From an uncultured Oscillospiraceae bacterium (GTDB lineage Bacteria > Bacillota > Clostridia > Oscillospirales > Oscillospiraceae), in assembly GCA_934668295.1 (NCBI GenBank), contig CAKUND010000011.1:1-22644 (forward strand): DNA of 22,644 nt, read 5' to 3'. The number at the start of each line of letters is the position of its first letter. Position 1 is the first letter of the stretch. Positions 1 through 6,337 of this stretch are shown here, piece after piece. The notes under the pieces were generated by a model, which had not been told where the DNA came from, ran no database searches, and saw nothing but the letters and a program-made list of their open reading frames with translations. The position numbers were made by a program, and so were the translations under genes.

Positions 1-972
1 ATTGACGGCGGCTTTCTGCAGGAGGCGGGCATCCAGATCACGGAGATGAACTCCGGCTGCATCTGCTGCTCGCTGGTCGGCGATTTCGGCCGCGCGCTCA
101 AAAAGGTCATCGCAGAGTATGCGCCTGACCGTATCCTGATCGAGCCGTCCGGCGTCGGCAAGCTGTCCGACGTCATCGGCGCCGTGCGCAAGGTCACGTC
201 CGACGATGTGCAGCTCGGCAATTTTGTGACCGTGGCGGACGCGACGAAGTGCAAAATGTATATGAAAAACTTCGGCGAGTTCTACAACAACCAGATCGAG
301 ACGGCCAACACCATCATCCTCAGCCGCACTGACGGCATGACGGAGGAGAAGCTTGACCAGTGCGTCAATATGATCCGCGAGCACAACAAGGACGCCGTGA
401 TCGTCACGACCCCGTGGCCGGAGCTCACCGGCGAGCAGCTGATGGAGGCCATGGAGCAGCGCAGCACCATCGCCATTGAGCTTGCGAAGCTCGAGGAAGA
501 AGCGCACCACCATCATGATGAGGATGACGACGAAGACAAGCACGAGCATCATCACCATCATCACGACGAGGACGACGAGGACGAATGTGACGACCCGGAC
601 TGTGCCTGCCACCATCATCATGACGACGATGATGACGACGAGCATGAACACCACCATCATCACCATCACCACGGCCATGACGCCGACGAGGTCTTCATCA
701 GCTGGGGCGAGGAAACGCACAAGAAATTCACGAAGGCCGAGATCGAGCACATCCTGCAGGCACTCGAGGACACGGAAGTCTACGGGATCGTCCTGCGCGC
801 GAAGGGCTATGTGGCAAACGCAGAGGGCGAAAAGTGGATCCACTTCGACTATGTCCCCGGCGAGCCGGATATCCGCGACGGCGGCGCGATGGTCACGGGC
901 CGCATCTGCGTGATCGGTTCGAGGCTGAACGAGGAAGCTGTCGCAAAGATCTTCGGCGTGGAAAAGCAGTAA
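1..972 (+). CDS. CobW/COG0523-family GTPase with His/Asp-rich metal-binding segment (5' partial)
   Basis: The reading frame is open from base 1, so the start and the Walker A motif lie outside the window; 323 residues are visible. The family marker GCICCSL (CXCC, bases 55-75) is present, followed by a Walker B-like RILIEPSGVGKL and, where NKxD is usual, SRTD. Bases 505-678 encode 58 residues with 25 His, many Asp/Glu and three Cys, typical of metallochaperone members. The end (VYGIVLRAKGYV to GRICVIGSRL) matches a CobW C-terminal domain. COG0523 GTPases deliver metals such as zinc, cobalt or iron to target proteins; the metal here cannot be read from sequence. The stop overlaps the ribosome binding site of the next GTPase gene, so the two are probably co-translated. 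I infer a cytosolic zinc or cobalt chaperone; a nitrile-hydratase-type activator is less likely because no such enzyme is nearby. Confidence 0.9.
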   Translation: MDGGFLQEAGIQITEMNSGCICCSLVGDFGRALKKVIAEYAPDRILIEPSGVGKLSDVIGAVRKVTSDDVQLGNFVTVADATKCKMYMKNFGEFYNNQIETANTIILSRTDGMTEEKLDQCVNMIREHNKDAVIVTTPWPELTGEQLMEAMEQRSTIAIELAKLEEEAHHHHDEDDDEDKHEHHHHHHDEDDEDECDDPDCACHHHHDDDDDDEHEHHHHHHHHGHDADEVFISWGEETHKKFTKAEIEHILQALEDTEVYGIVLRAKGYVANAEGEKWIHFDYVPGEPDIRDGGAMVTGRICVIGSRLNEEAVAKIFGVEKQ

Positions 973-984
973 GGAGTTCTCTCT

Positions 985-1929
985 ATGGCTATGCCTGATA
1001 TCCCCATGTACGTCTTTACCGGCTTTCTGGAGTCCGGCAAGACGAAGTTCATTCAGGAAACGCTCGAGGACGAGCGTTTCAACACCGGCGAGCGGACACT
1101 GCTGCTGGTTTTCGAGGAGGGCGAGGAGGAGTACGACATCTCGGCCTACCCGCACAAGGAGGTCTATGAGCAGATCCTGGACTATGAAGACCTGAGTCCT
1201 GAAATGCTGACGGACCTGCAGAAGAAATACCGGGCCGAGCGCGTGGTCGTGGAGCTCAACGGCATGCACCTCGCGGCGGATTTCTATCTCAAAACGCCGG
1301 ATCACTGGAAGATCGCGCAGGAGGTCATGTTCGCAGACGCCTCGACCTTCCTCAGCTACAACGCCAACATGCGCCAGCTTGTCGTGGATAAGCTGGCAGG
1401 GGCGGAAATGCTGGTCTTAAATCGCATGGCCCCCGGCACGGACGTAATGCCGTATCACAAGATCGCCCGCGCCGTGAACCGGAAGATCGACATTCTGTAT
1501 GAGTATACCGACGGCTCAACGCACTATGACGACATCGAGGATCCGCTGCCGTTCGACCTGAACGCGCCCGTGGTCGAGATCAAAGACGAGGATTACGCCC
1601 TGTTCTACCGCGATATCACCGAGGAGCCCAAGAAATACGCGGGCAAGACCGTGAAATTCAAGGGTCAGGTCGCACGTCTGCGCCGGGAAAAGGAGGGCAT
1701 GTTTGCCCCCGGCCGGTTCGTTATGACCTGCTGCGAGGCGGATATCACATTTATGGGCCTGCCGTGCAGATTCGCGGCGGCCTCCGGCCTGGCAGCCAGA
1801 AGCTGGGTCTGGGTGACGGCGACGGTCGAGGTCAAGTATCACACGCTCTACAAGGGCGTCGGCCCCATTCTGACGGCTGTGAACGTGCAGCCGGCTGAGC
1901 CTGCTGCGCAAAACGTCGCAACCTTCTGA
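985..1929 (+). CDS. CobW-like GTPase with C-terminal YcgQ/TIGR03943-like domain
   Basis: 314 residues. The start is ATG 985 with AAGGAG at 971-976, which overlaps the upstream stop. A P-loop, GFLESGKT, sits at residues 13-20, and VVVELNGM looks like Walker B. Unlike its neighbour it has no CXCC motif, and the base-recognition site is degenerate (LNRMAPGTD). From about residue 205 the fold changes: KYAGKTVKFKGQV, then GRFVMTCCEADITFMGL near residues 243-258, then a WVWVTATVEV strand. This resembles the C-terminal part of YcgQ/TIGR03943 proteins, which have an R-x-x-M-x-C-C-x-x-D signature and are linked to CobW proteins and a YcgR-type permease in Bacillota. A fusion of the two parts in one protein fits a metal-handling complex in which the CC-x-x-D site binds metal. 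The role is inferred; the GTPase assignment is firm, the C-terminal one fairly so. Confidence 0.8.
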   Translation: MAMPDIPMYVFTGFLESGKTKFIQETLEDERFNTGERTLLLVFEEGEEEYDISAYPHKEVYEQILDYEDLSPEMLTDLQKKYRAERVVVELNGMHLAADFYLKTPDHWKIAQEVMFADASTFLSYNANMRQLVVDKLAGAEMLVLNRMAPGTDVMPYHKIARAVNRKIDILYEYTDGSTHYDDIEDPLPFDLNAPVVEIKDEDYALFYRDITEEPKKYAGKTVKFKGQVARLRREKEGMFAPGRFVMTCCEADITFMGLPCRFAAASGLAARSWVWVTATVEVKYHTLYKGVGPILTAVNVQPAEPAAQNVATF

Positions 1930-1984
1930 CAACCGCATACCGATCTGCTGCATCGCATCAGTCCTTCAGCAAGTACCGCGCATC

Positions 1985-2019
1985 AAACAGCCGGCAGAAC
2001 CATTCTGCCGGCTGTTTTT
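1985..2019 (+). terminator. Rho-independent terminator after the two GTPase genes
   Basis: Perfect 15-bp inverted repeat, AAACAGCCGGCAGAA (1985-1999) and TTCTGCCGGCTGTTT (2003-2017), with a 3-nt loop, running into a short T-tract. It lies 56 bp after the second GTPase stop. The stretch 1930-1984 holds nothing else I can recognise. Confidence 0.9.
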
Positions 2020-2073
2020 GTTCGCAAGGTGCCTGCTAAAAATAAGAAATTGAGGGAAACAGAGGGAGAAAGT

Positions 2074-2568
2074 ATGAAAATGATTCAAAAGACGGCGCTG
2101 CTGCTGGCGCTTGTCCTGCTGCTGAGCACGGCAGCGCTGGCCGCGGGCGTTACGACCGCGGCAGAGACCATCGGCGGCGCGGCGGAGTTCTGCGAAGGCC
2201 GCGGCATTGACCCGGCCTCTGCCTCGTTCTCGGATACTGCCGACGCGGATATCCGCCTGATCGCGGCGACCGGCATCGTGACCGGCTATTCGGACGGCAC
2301 GTTCCGCCCCGACGCTGCCATCGTCCGGCAGGACGCGGCCATCATGCTCAAACGTCTGGCGGCTCTGTTTGACGTGCAGACCGCCGGAGGCGGCCAGAGC
2401 TTTACCGACGCCGCACAGATCAGCGAGTATGCAAAGGACGGTGTTTCGTTCGCGGCGGCGCTCGGCCTCATGAACGGCCACGCCAACGGCTCCTTCGCGC
2501 CCCGCGCGCAAATCACGCGCGAGCAGGCCGTTATCACTGTTATGAACGCCTGGCGCAAGCTGGGCTGA
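2074..2568 (+). CDS. Small secreted SLH-domain protein
   Basis: 164 residues. I chose ATG 2074 because GAGGGAGAA lies just upstream (2062-2070) and it opens a classic signal peptide: MKMIQK, a hydrophobic core and an ALAA end near residue 24. An in-frame GTG at 2029 would put charged residues ahead of the signal. Two S-layer homology motifs follow: residues 52-95 (FSD start, GIVTGYSDGTFRPD) and 110-160 (FTD start, GLMNGHANGSFAPR, then ITREQA). SLH modules bind pyruvylated secondary cell-wall polymers and anchor proteins to the surface. Three motifs are usual; residues 25-50 could be a degenerate remnant of one. There is no other domain, so this may be a cell-wall-associated accessory protein. 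A terminator lies immediately upstream; I see no convincing promoter in the 55 bp between. Confidence 0.85.
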   Translation: MKMIQKTALLLALVLLLSTAALAAGVTTAAETIGGAAEFCEGRGIDPASASFSDTADADIRLIAATGIVTGYSDGTFRPDAAIVRQDAAIMLKRLAALFDVQTAGGGQSFTDAAQISEYAKDGVSFAAALGLMNGHANGSFAPRAQITREQAVITVMNAWRKLG

Positions 2569-2596
2569 CCCACAAAAACCGGCGTGCCTCCGGCGG

Positions 2597-2630
2597 CCCC
2601 TTCTTTTCCGCCTTGCCGGAAAAGAAGGGG
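2597..2630. repeat. Perfect 14-bp inverted repeat (hairpin) downstream of the SLH gene
   Basis: CCCCTTCTTTTCCG (2597-2610) pairs exactly with CGGAAAAGAAGGGG (2617-2630) around a 6-nt loop. No T-tract follows on the plus strand (AAGAAAAAGG instead), so it is not a textbook intrinsic terminator, although it may still stop or stabilise the SLH transcript. Confidence 0.6.
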
Positions 2631-2857
2631 AAGAAAAAGGGCGCTGGTTACGGTTTGGTGCGTGCTGCGGGTGCAATTCAGGCAGGTACCAATATTTCAA
2701 TCGTTACGAACACACATACTCACCCTACGGGCGCTTTGGTACGCGCCGCCTGTCACGGTATGGCCAAATTTGTGAGCAGTTGCCGTTAAATGGCTGCAGT
2801 AAATCAGCTTTGCGCTCGAAATTTGCAAAGCAGTCCGAATTCGCCGAGACCCCGCAG

Positions 2858-2879
2858 GGGCCGATGCCCGCATCGGCCC
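2858..2879. repeat. GC-rich hairpin of a likely dispersed intergenic repeat
   Basis: GGGCCGATG (2858-2866) pairs with CATCGGCCC (2871-2879). It is preceded by CGAATTCGCC, and the sequence AGGGGCCGA is shared with the element between mreC and mreD (13754-13858), which also contains GCGAATTCGCC. The two sites look like relatives of one family. Confidence 0.45.
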
Positions 2880-2910
2880 GTTAGGTAACTGCAAATTTGT
2901 TGAAGATCTC

Positions 2911-2967
2911 CGCAAAACAACACGCACCCAAGGCTCCCCCGTTATTCAAAGAGGAGCCTTGGGTGCG
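2911..2967 (-). terminator. Terminator of the cobamide operon
   Basis: CGCACCCAAGGCTCC (2923-2937) and GGAGCCTTGGGTGCG (2953-2967) form a perfect 15-bp stem. Read on the minus strand it is followed by TGTTGTTTTGC. It starts 6 bp past the cobC stop, as expected for the operon end. Confidence 0.8.
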
Positions 2968-2972
2968 GGAAC

Positions 2973-3554
2973 TTATTTCTGTATGCCGATTTTCTGATAG
3001 CTGTGCGCTGTCAGATCGATCTGATATCCGCCGCCGGGACTGGGCTGCCAGTCGTAGGCGGTCTTTTTTTCCTCCGGGAACAGCGCCTGCATGATCGTGA
3101 GCACCGTTCCGCCGTGCACGACGGCGAGAATGTCTTCCTCCTGCGCCTGCATGCGGGCCAGCGCGGATAAGATACGCGTCTCCGCCTGCGCGAAGGATTC
3201 CCCGCCCGGCGGGACATTTTGGAACCAGTCGCCCGCGAGCCATGCCTCATACTCGGCCCGGCCCTTCAGTTCATCGTAGGCCTTTCCTTCGAATACGCCG
3301 AAGCTGACCTCGCGCAGCTCGGGCCAGACCTCGTGGGGCACGTCGCCGCAGATCAGGCGCAGCGTCTGCTCCGTGCGGAGCATCCCGCTCGTCAGAACGC
3401 GTTCGCCGCTGTATGGAGGATACAGGCCGCCTGCGGCGGCCTCCTGAATCGCGGTCTTTCCTGCCTCGCACAGAGGAAGATCGAGCGCGCCGTAATACCA
3501 TCGGCGGACGTTCCCCTCCGTCAGCCCGTGGCGGATGAGCGTGAGATGTCTCAT
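2973..3554 (-). CDS. cobC: Histidine phosphatase family protein, probable alpha-ribazole phosphatase
   Basis: 193 residues. The start is ATG 3554, which overlaps the stop of the gene before it in an ATGA arrangement. The phosphatase signature LIRHG (catalytic His9) lies at residues 6-10, an arginine at LRTEQT (about 60), the acid region LREVSFGVFEG (80-90) and the second catalytic His at VVHGGT (His147). This is the phosphoglycerate-mutase-like fold. CobC removes the 5'-phosphate from adenosylcobalamin-5'-phosphate or alpha-ribazole-phosphate, the last step of nucleotide-loop assembly. Sequence alone cannot separate CobC from other small histidine phosphatases, but the last place in an operon with cobT, cobU and cobS makes it by far the best reading. 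Confidence 0.87.
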   Translation of the reverse strand: MRHLTLIRHGLTEGNVRRWYYGALDLPLCEAGKTAIQEAAAGGLYPPYSGERVLTSGMLRTEQTLRLICGDVPHEVWPELREVSFGVFEGKAYDELKGRAEYEAWLAGDWFQNVPPGGESFAQAETRILSALARMQAQEEDILAVVHGGTVLTIMQALFPEEKKTAYDWQPSPGGGYQIDLTAHSYQKIGIQK

Positions 3555-3922
3555 CGCTTCAGCTCCATCGGAAGCCCGCAGAAGATGCGCGTGACGGTGT
3601 CCGCACGCGCGGCCAGCGCCGCGTTCATGCGCCCGACGGCCTCGCGCCATTCGCGCGTTTCCGCGTCCATCGGCACAACGCCGCAGGAAATGTCCTCACA
3701 GATCAGGATTTTTCCGCGCAGGTCAAGTCCGGCCAGCACAGCCGCAGGCTCCTTCCCTGCCCGAACGCAGGCGCGCGCGAAGCGCTCCAGATGCCGGAGG
3801 CAGCGGGCGGACAGGTTCAGCGCTTCGCCAGAACAGGTAAAAATGTCCGTATCCTGTATTCCGTATGTTTGTTTCGCGTATGCTGTTTTTCCCTGATACG
3901 CGCCGCCGATGATCAGAACCAT
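3551..3922 (-). CDS. Short CobU-like P-loop protein (second CobU paralogue)
   Basis: Only 123 residues against about 180 for CobU. TAAGGAG (3932-3937), which includes the cobS stop, is the ribosome binding site; the stop overlaps cobC by ATGA. The N-terminus has a P-loop, GGAYQGKT (6-13). The C-terminal half, EDISCGVVPMDAETREW with VGRMNAALAARAD and CGLPMELK (76-122), closely follows the CobU region usually written EVGxGIVP to GxPxxLK. The middle of CobU, with the DDE-RI-H segment that bears the guanylylated histidine, is missing. It may therefore be a kinase-only or regulatory partner of the full-length CobU-like gene upstream. The frame is intact and sits cleanly in the operon, so it is a real gene rather than a fragment. 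Confidence 0.78.
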   Translation of the reverse strand: MVLIIGGAYQGKTAYAKQTYGIQDTDIFTCSGEALNLSARCLRHLERFARACVRAGKEPAAVLAGLDLRGKILICEDISCGVVPMDAETREWREAVGRMNAALAARADTVTRIFCGLPMELKR

Positions 3923-3934
3923 ATCGTATTCTCC

Positions 3935-4705
3935 TTAAAAAATCGCCAGGATCAGAAGGCTGGACAGCTCGCCCAGCGTGATGGAAAAGCCCGCGATGTC
4001 GCCGGACATGCCGCCTAAGTTTTTCTGCGCCAGACGGCAGGATAGAATGGTCACGAGTCCTGCCCATGCGACGGCCAGCGCGCAGCTGGGCCGCGAGAAC
4101 AGGAACACGAACACCGCCAGCATAACGGCAAGATACATGCCGAGCAGGACAGTCCGCTGCCGCCTCGTTTTCCCGGCTTCGAAGGTGCCGGCATACTGGC
4201 TCGTCTTCATAGGCGCGAAGGACTCCACCGCGACGCCCGCCATGCACCGCGTCACGACCGGAATGAGCAGCAGCGCCCGCCAGATATACGCGAAGTCGCA
4301 GTCCGCCAGCGCCGCGAATGAAAACAGGAACAGCAAAATCGCGCACACGACCGCGAACGCGCCGACGCGCGAATCCTTGAGGATCTTCTGCCGCGTTTGA
4401 AGATCGCGCCGCGATAAGATCGCGTCGCAGCAGTCAAGAAATCCGTCCAGATGGAAAAAGCCTGTCACGAGAAACGGCAGCGCCGTCAAGATCGCGGCAG
4501 CCAGAAGCCCGGTAAACCGGAAATGGGCAAAAAGCGCCGCGCACAGCGCCCACAGCCCGCCCACGATCAGCCCCACCGGCGGCAGGCACACGATCTGCCA
4601 CGGACGCAGCGCATCGTCCCAGACCTTATACGGGCACGGGATCGCCAGATACGTCCCCCACGCCATCATGAATGCCGTCAGGGGCTTTTTGAGCTTGGCT
4701 TTCAT
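3935..4705 (-). CDS. cobS: Adenosylcobinamide-GDP ribazoletransferase (cobalamin synthase)
   Basis: 256 residues, a polytopic membrane protein with about six hydrophobic segments. I chose ATG 4705, with AGGAGG at 4715-4720, over longer starts; it overlaps the cobU stop by ATGA. Family motifs are HLDGFLDCCDA (85-95, equivalent to the usual acidic HEDGLADxxDG), KDSRVGAF (110-117) and GGMSGDIAGF (231-240). CobS joins adenosylcobinamide-GDP to alpha-ribazole or its phosphate at the membrane. The Cys-Cys pair inside the first motif departs from the common A/T residues but leaves the Asp residues in place. Neighbours on both sides belong to the same pathway. Confidence 0.93.
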   Translation of the reverse strand: MKAKLKKPLTAFMMAWGTYLAIPCPYKVWDDALRPWQIVCLPPVGLIVGGLWALCAALFAHFRFTGLLAAAILTALPFLVTGFFHLDGFLDCCDAILSRRDLQTRQKILKDSRVGAFAVVCAILLFLFSFAALADCDFAYIWRALLLIPVVTRCMAGVAVESFAPMKTSQYAGTFEAGKTRRQRTVLLGMYLAVMLAVFVFLFSRPSCALAVAWAGLVTILSCRLAQKNLGGMSGDIAGFSITLGELSSLLILAIF

Positions 4706-5235
4706 CCAGAAAATCCTCCTTTGTACCAGAATGGAACCGCGCAGCAAAGCTCTGCGGCGTTTTCGCACACCGCCGCCAGCGCCCGGTCGAGCCGAGCAAG
4801 GCCCCGGCGGTAGCATTCCGTCCATTCGTCATACTGCCCGCCGTCGGCGTAAATGTAATCGCTCACGAACACGCAGCAGCGCATGCGGCGGGAGAACTCC
4901 AGCAGCTCCGCCTCCAGACGCGCCGGGGCGGAGGCATCCATCGTGCCGTCTGCGCGGAACATCTCGTTTGACAGGAGCGCCGTCACGCTGTCGAGCAGCA
5001 CCGCGCCGTCGGGCTCCATCTGCGAAAGCGAGGAGAGAATGTCCGTTCCGCATTCGACGGTCTGAAAGCCGAGTCCCGCGCGGTTATCCAGATGCCGCTG
5101 AATGCGCAGCCGGTCCTCGTCGTCGTGCGGGATCATGGTCGCAAGATAATAGTGCGGCCCGCCCTGCGCGCAGACGATCTGCTGCGCAAGAGACGATTTT
5201 CCGTTTTTCGCGCCGCCGGAAAGAAAATAGTTCAT
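4702..5235 (-). CDS. cobU: CobU-type adenosylcobinamide kinase/guanylyltransferase (divergent C-terminus)
   Basis: 177 residues, near the normal CobU length. The start is ATG 5235, overlapping the cobT stop by ATGA. The P-loop is SGGAKNGKSS (6-15), then ATMIPHDDEDRLRIQRHLDNR (32-52), which aligns with the CobU segment holding the guanylylated histidine (here His48), and VLLDSVTALLSNEMF (79-93). The usual EVGxGIVP signature is replaced by SDYIYADGGQYDEWTECYRRG (125-145). CobU phosphorylates adenosylcobinamide and then transfers GMP to it. With the shorter paralogue downstream retaining the missing C-terminal motif, the two may share the work of one CobU. Family membership is clear; which of the two activities this copy keeps is not. 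Confidence 0.87.
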   Translation of the reverse strand: MNYFLSGGAKNGKSSLAQQIVCAQGGPHYYLATMIPHDDEDRLRIQRHLDNRAGLGFQTVECGTDILSSLSQMEPDGAVLLDSVTALLSNEMFRADGTMDASAPARLEAELLEFSRRMRCCVFVSDYIYADGGQYDEWTECYRRGLARLDRALAAVCENAAELCCAVPFWYKGGFSG

Positions 5236-6332
5236 ACCGTAAAGCTGTCCTTTTCGCGTATTTCGGTCAGATATCCGTCGTCGATGGCCGCCTCCGGGAA
5301 CGTCGCCATCGTATTCATCACCGCGCAGGCCGCCTCGACCACGCGGAAGGCCAGCGGGCACCCGCTGCCCTCGCCCAGCCGCATGCCGAGCTGCAGACAG
5401 GGCTTTAAGTCCAGCAGCCGGGCCGCGATCTCGTACCCGCGCTCATAGGACACGTGCGAGCCGATGAAATAGCCCTTCGCATCTTCGCACAGCCGGGCGG
5501 CGCAGAGCGCCGCGACGACGGAAATGAACCCGTCAACCACGACAGGCAGGCGCGCATGCGCCGCACCCAGAAACACGCCCGTCATCGCGCACAGATCGAA
5601 CCCTCCGACCTTGTGCAGAACGTCAATGGGATCGTGCGCATCCGGCGCATTTACGGCCAGCGCCCGTTCAATGACCTGCTTTTTCTTCAAAAAGGCCGTG
5701 TCGGTCAGTCCGCCGCCGCGGCCGGTAACGGTCTCGACGGCTTCTCCGCTCAGGGCGCACAGGACGGCGGAGGACGTCGTCGTGTTGCCGATGCCCATTT
5801 CGCCTACGCCGAGAATCTGGATTCCGTCCCGCCTGGCCTGCGCGGCAAGCTCCATGCCGGTCAGGATGCCCTGTACGGCGGTCTGCCGCGCCATGGCCGG
5901 GCCTGCGGCGATGTTCGCTGTGCCTTTGCCGAGACTGCGGTTCAGGATCTCCGGGCAGGTATAGGACAGCGCGATGCCCATGTCGACGACCGTCAGGCCG
6001 TCATGAAAGTGCTTCGCCAGACACGACGCGCCGGTCAGACCGCGCGTCAGGTTGATCGCCTGCGCCCGCGTGACCGACTGCGGCGCGGACGAAACGCCTT
6101 CGCAGACCACGCCGTTGTCCGCCGCGAGCACGTAAATGCGGGTACGCGTGACTTCATTTTTGACGCGTCCGGTGATGCCTGCCAGCTGCACAGAAAGGTC
6201 TTCCAGCAGGCCAAGACTGCCGGGGGGCTTGGCAAGCGCATCCTGCCGGGCTTTCGCCTCGCGCATGGGCGCTTCGTACAATGGGGTAATTTCGGAAAGC
6301 AGCGAAAAAAGCTGCCGTTCATTCTGTTCCAT
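5232..6332 (-). CDS. cobT: Nicotinate-nucleotide--dimethylbenzimidazole phosphoribosyltransferase
   Basis: 366 residues, usual for CobT (about 350). The start is ATG 6332 with GGAG at 6341-6344. Motifs are PPGSLGLLE (36-44), AADNGV (70-75), GEMGIGNTT (177-185), GRGGGLTD (204-211), HKVGGFD (240-246), VVDGFI (265-270) and GMRLGEGSG (316-324), with the catalytic glutamate at 321. CobT makes alpha-ribotides from nicotinate mononucleotide and a lower-ligand base, so it helps decide which cobamide the cell makes. No BluB or anaerobic bza genes for dimethylbenzimidazole are in the window, so the base is probably taken up or made elsewhere. It lies 5 bp after the TIM-barrel gene and overlaps cobU. 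Confidence 0.96.
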   Translation of the reverse strand: MEQNERQLFSLLSEITPLYEAPMREAKARQDALAKPPGSLGLLEDLSVQLAGITGRVKNEVTRTRIYVLAADNGVVCEGVSSAPQSVTRAQAINLTRGLTGASCLAKHFHDGLTVVDMGIALSYTCPEILNRSLGKGTANIAAGPAMARQTAVQGILTGMELAAQARRDGIQILGVGEMGIGNTTTSSAVLCALSGEAVETVTGRGGGLTDTAFLKKKQVIERALAVNAPDAHDPIDVLHKVGGFDLCAMTGVFLGAAHARLPVVVDGFISVVAALCAARLCEDAKGYFIGSHVSYERGYEIAARLLDLKPCLQLGMRLGEGSGCPLAFRVVEAACAVMNTMATFPEAAIDDGYLTEIREKDSFTV

Positions 6333-6337
6333 AGGGT

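Larger units (their letters stand above)
2569..2922. other. Non-coding stretch with hairpins, probable intergenic repeat DNA
   Basis: No credible gene on either strand. The stretch holds a perfect 14-bp inverted repeat (2597-2610 with 2617-2630), two copies of the palindrome CAAATTTG (2765-2772, 2892-2899) set in imperfectly inverted context, and a GC hairpin at 2858-2879. Base composition from about 2690 is more AT-rich than the flanking genes. It may be decayed or repeat-derived DNA. Confidence 0.5.

Noticed and set aside
505..678. His-rich repeat as a sequencing artefact or CRISPR-like repeat
   Set aside because: The frame stays open through it with mixed CAT/CAC and GAT/GAC codons, and His-rich segments are common in this GTPase family.
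2584..2775. Small plus-strand frame after the SLH gene
   Set aside because: It starts within the hairpin area, has no ribosome site and no protein-like composition.
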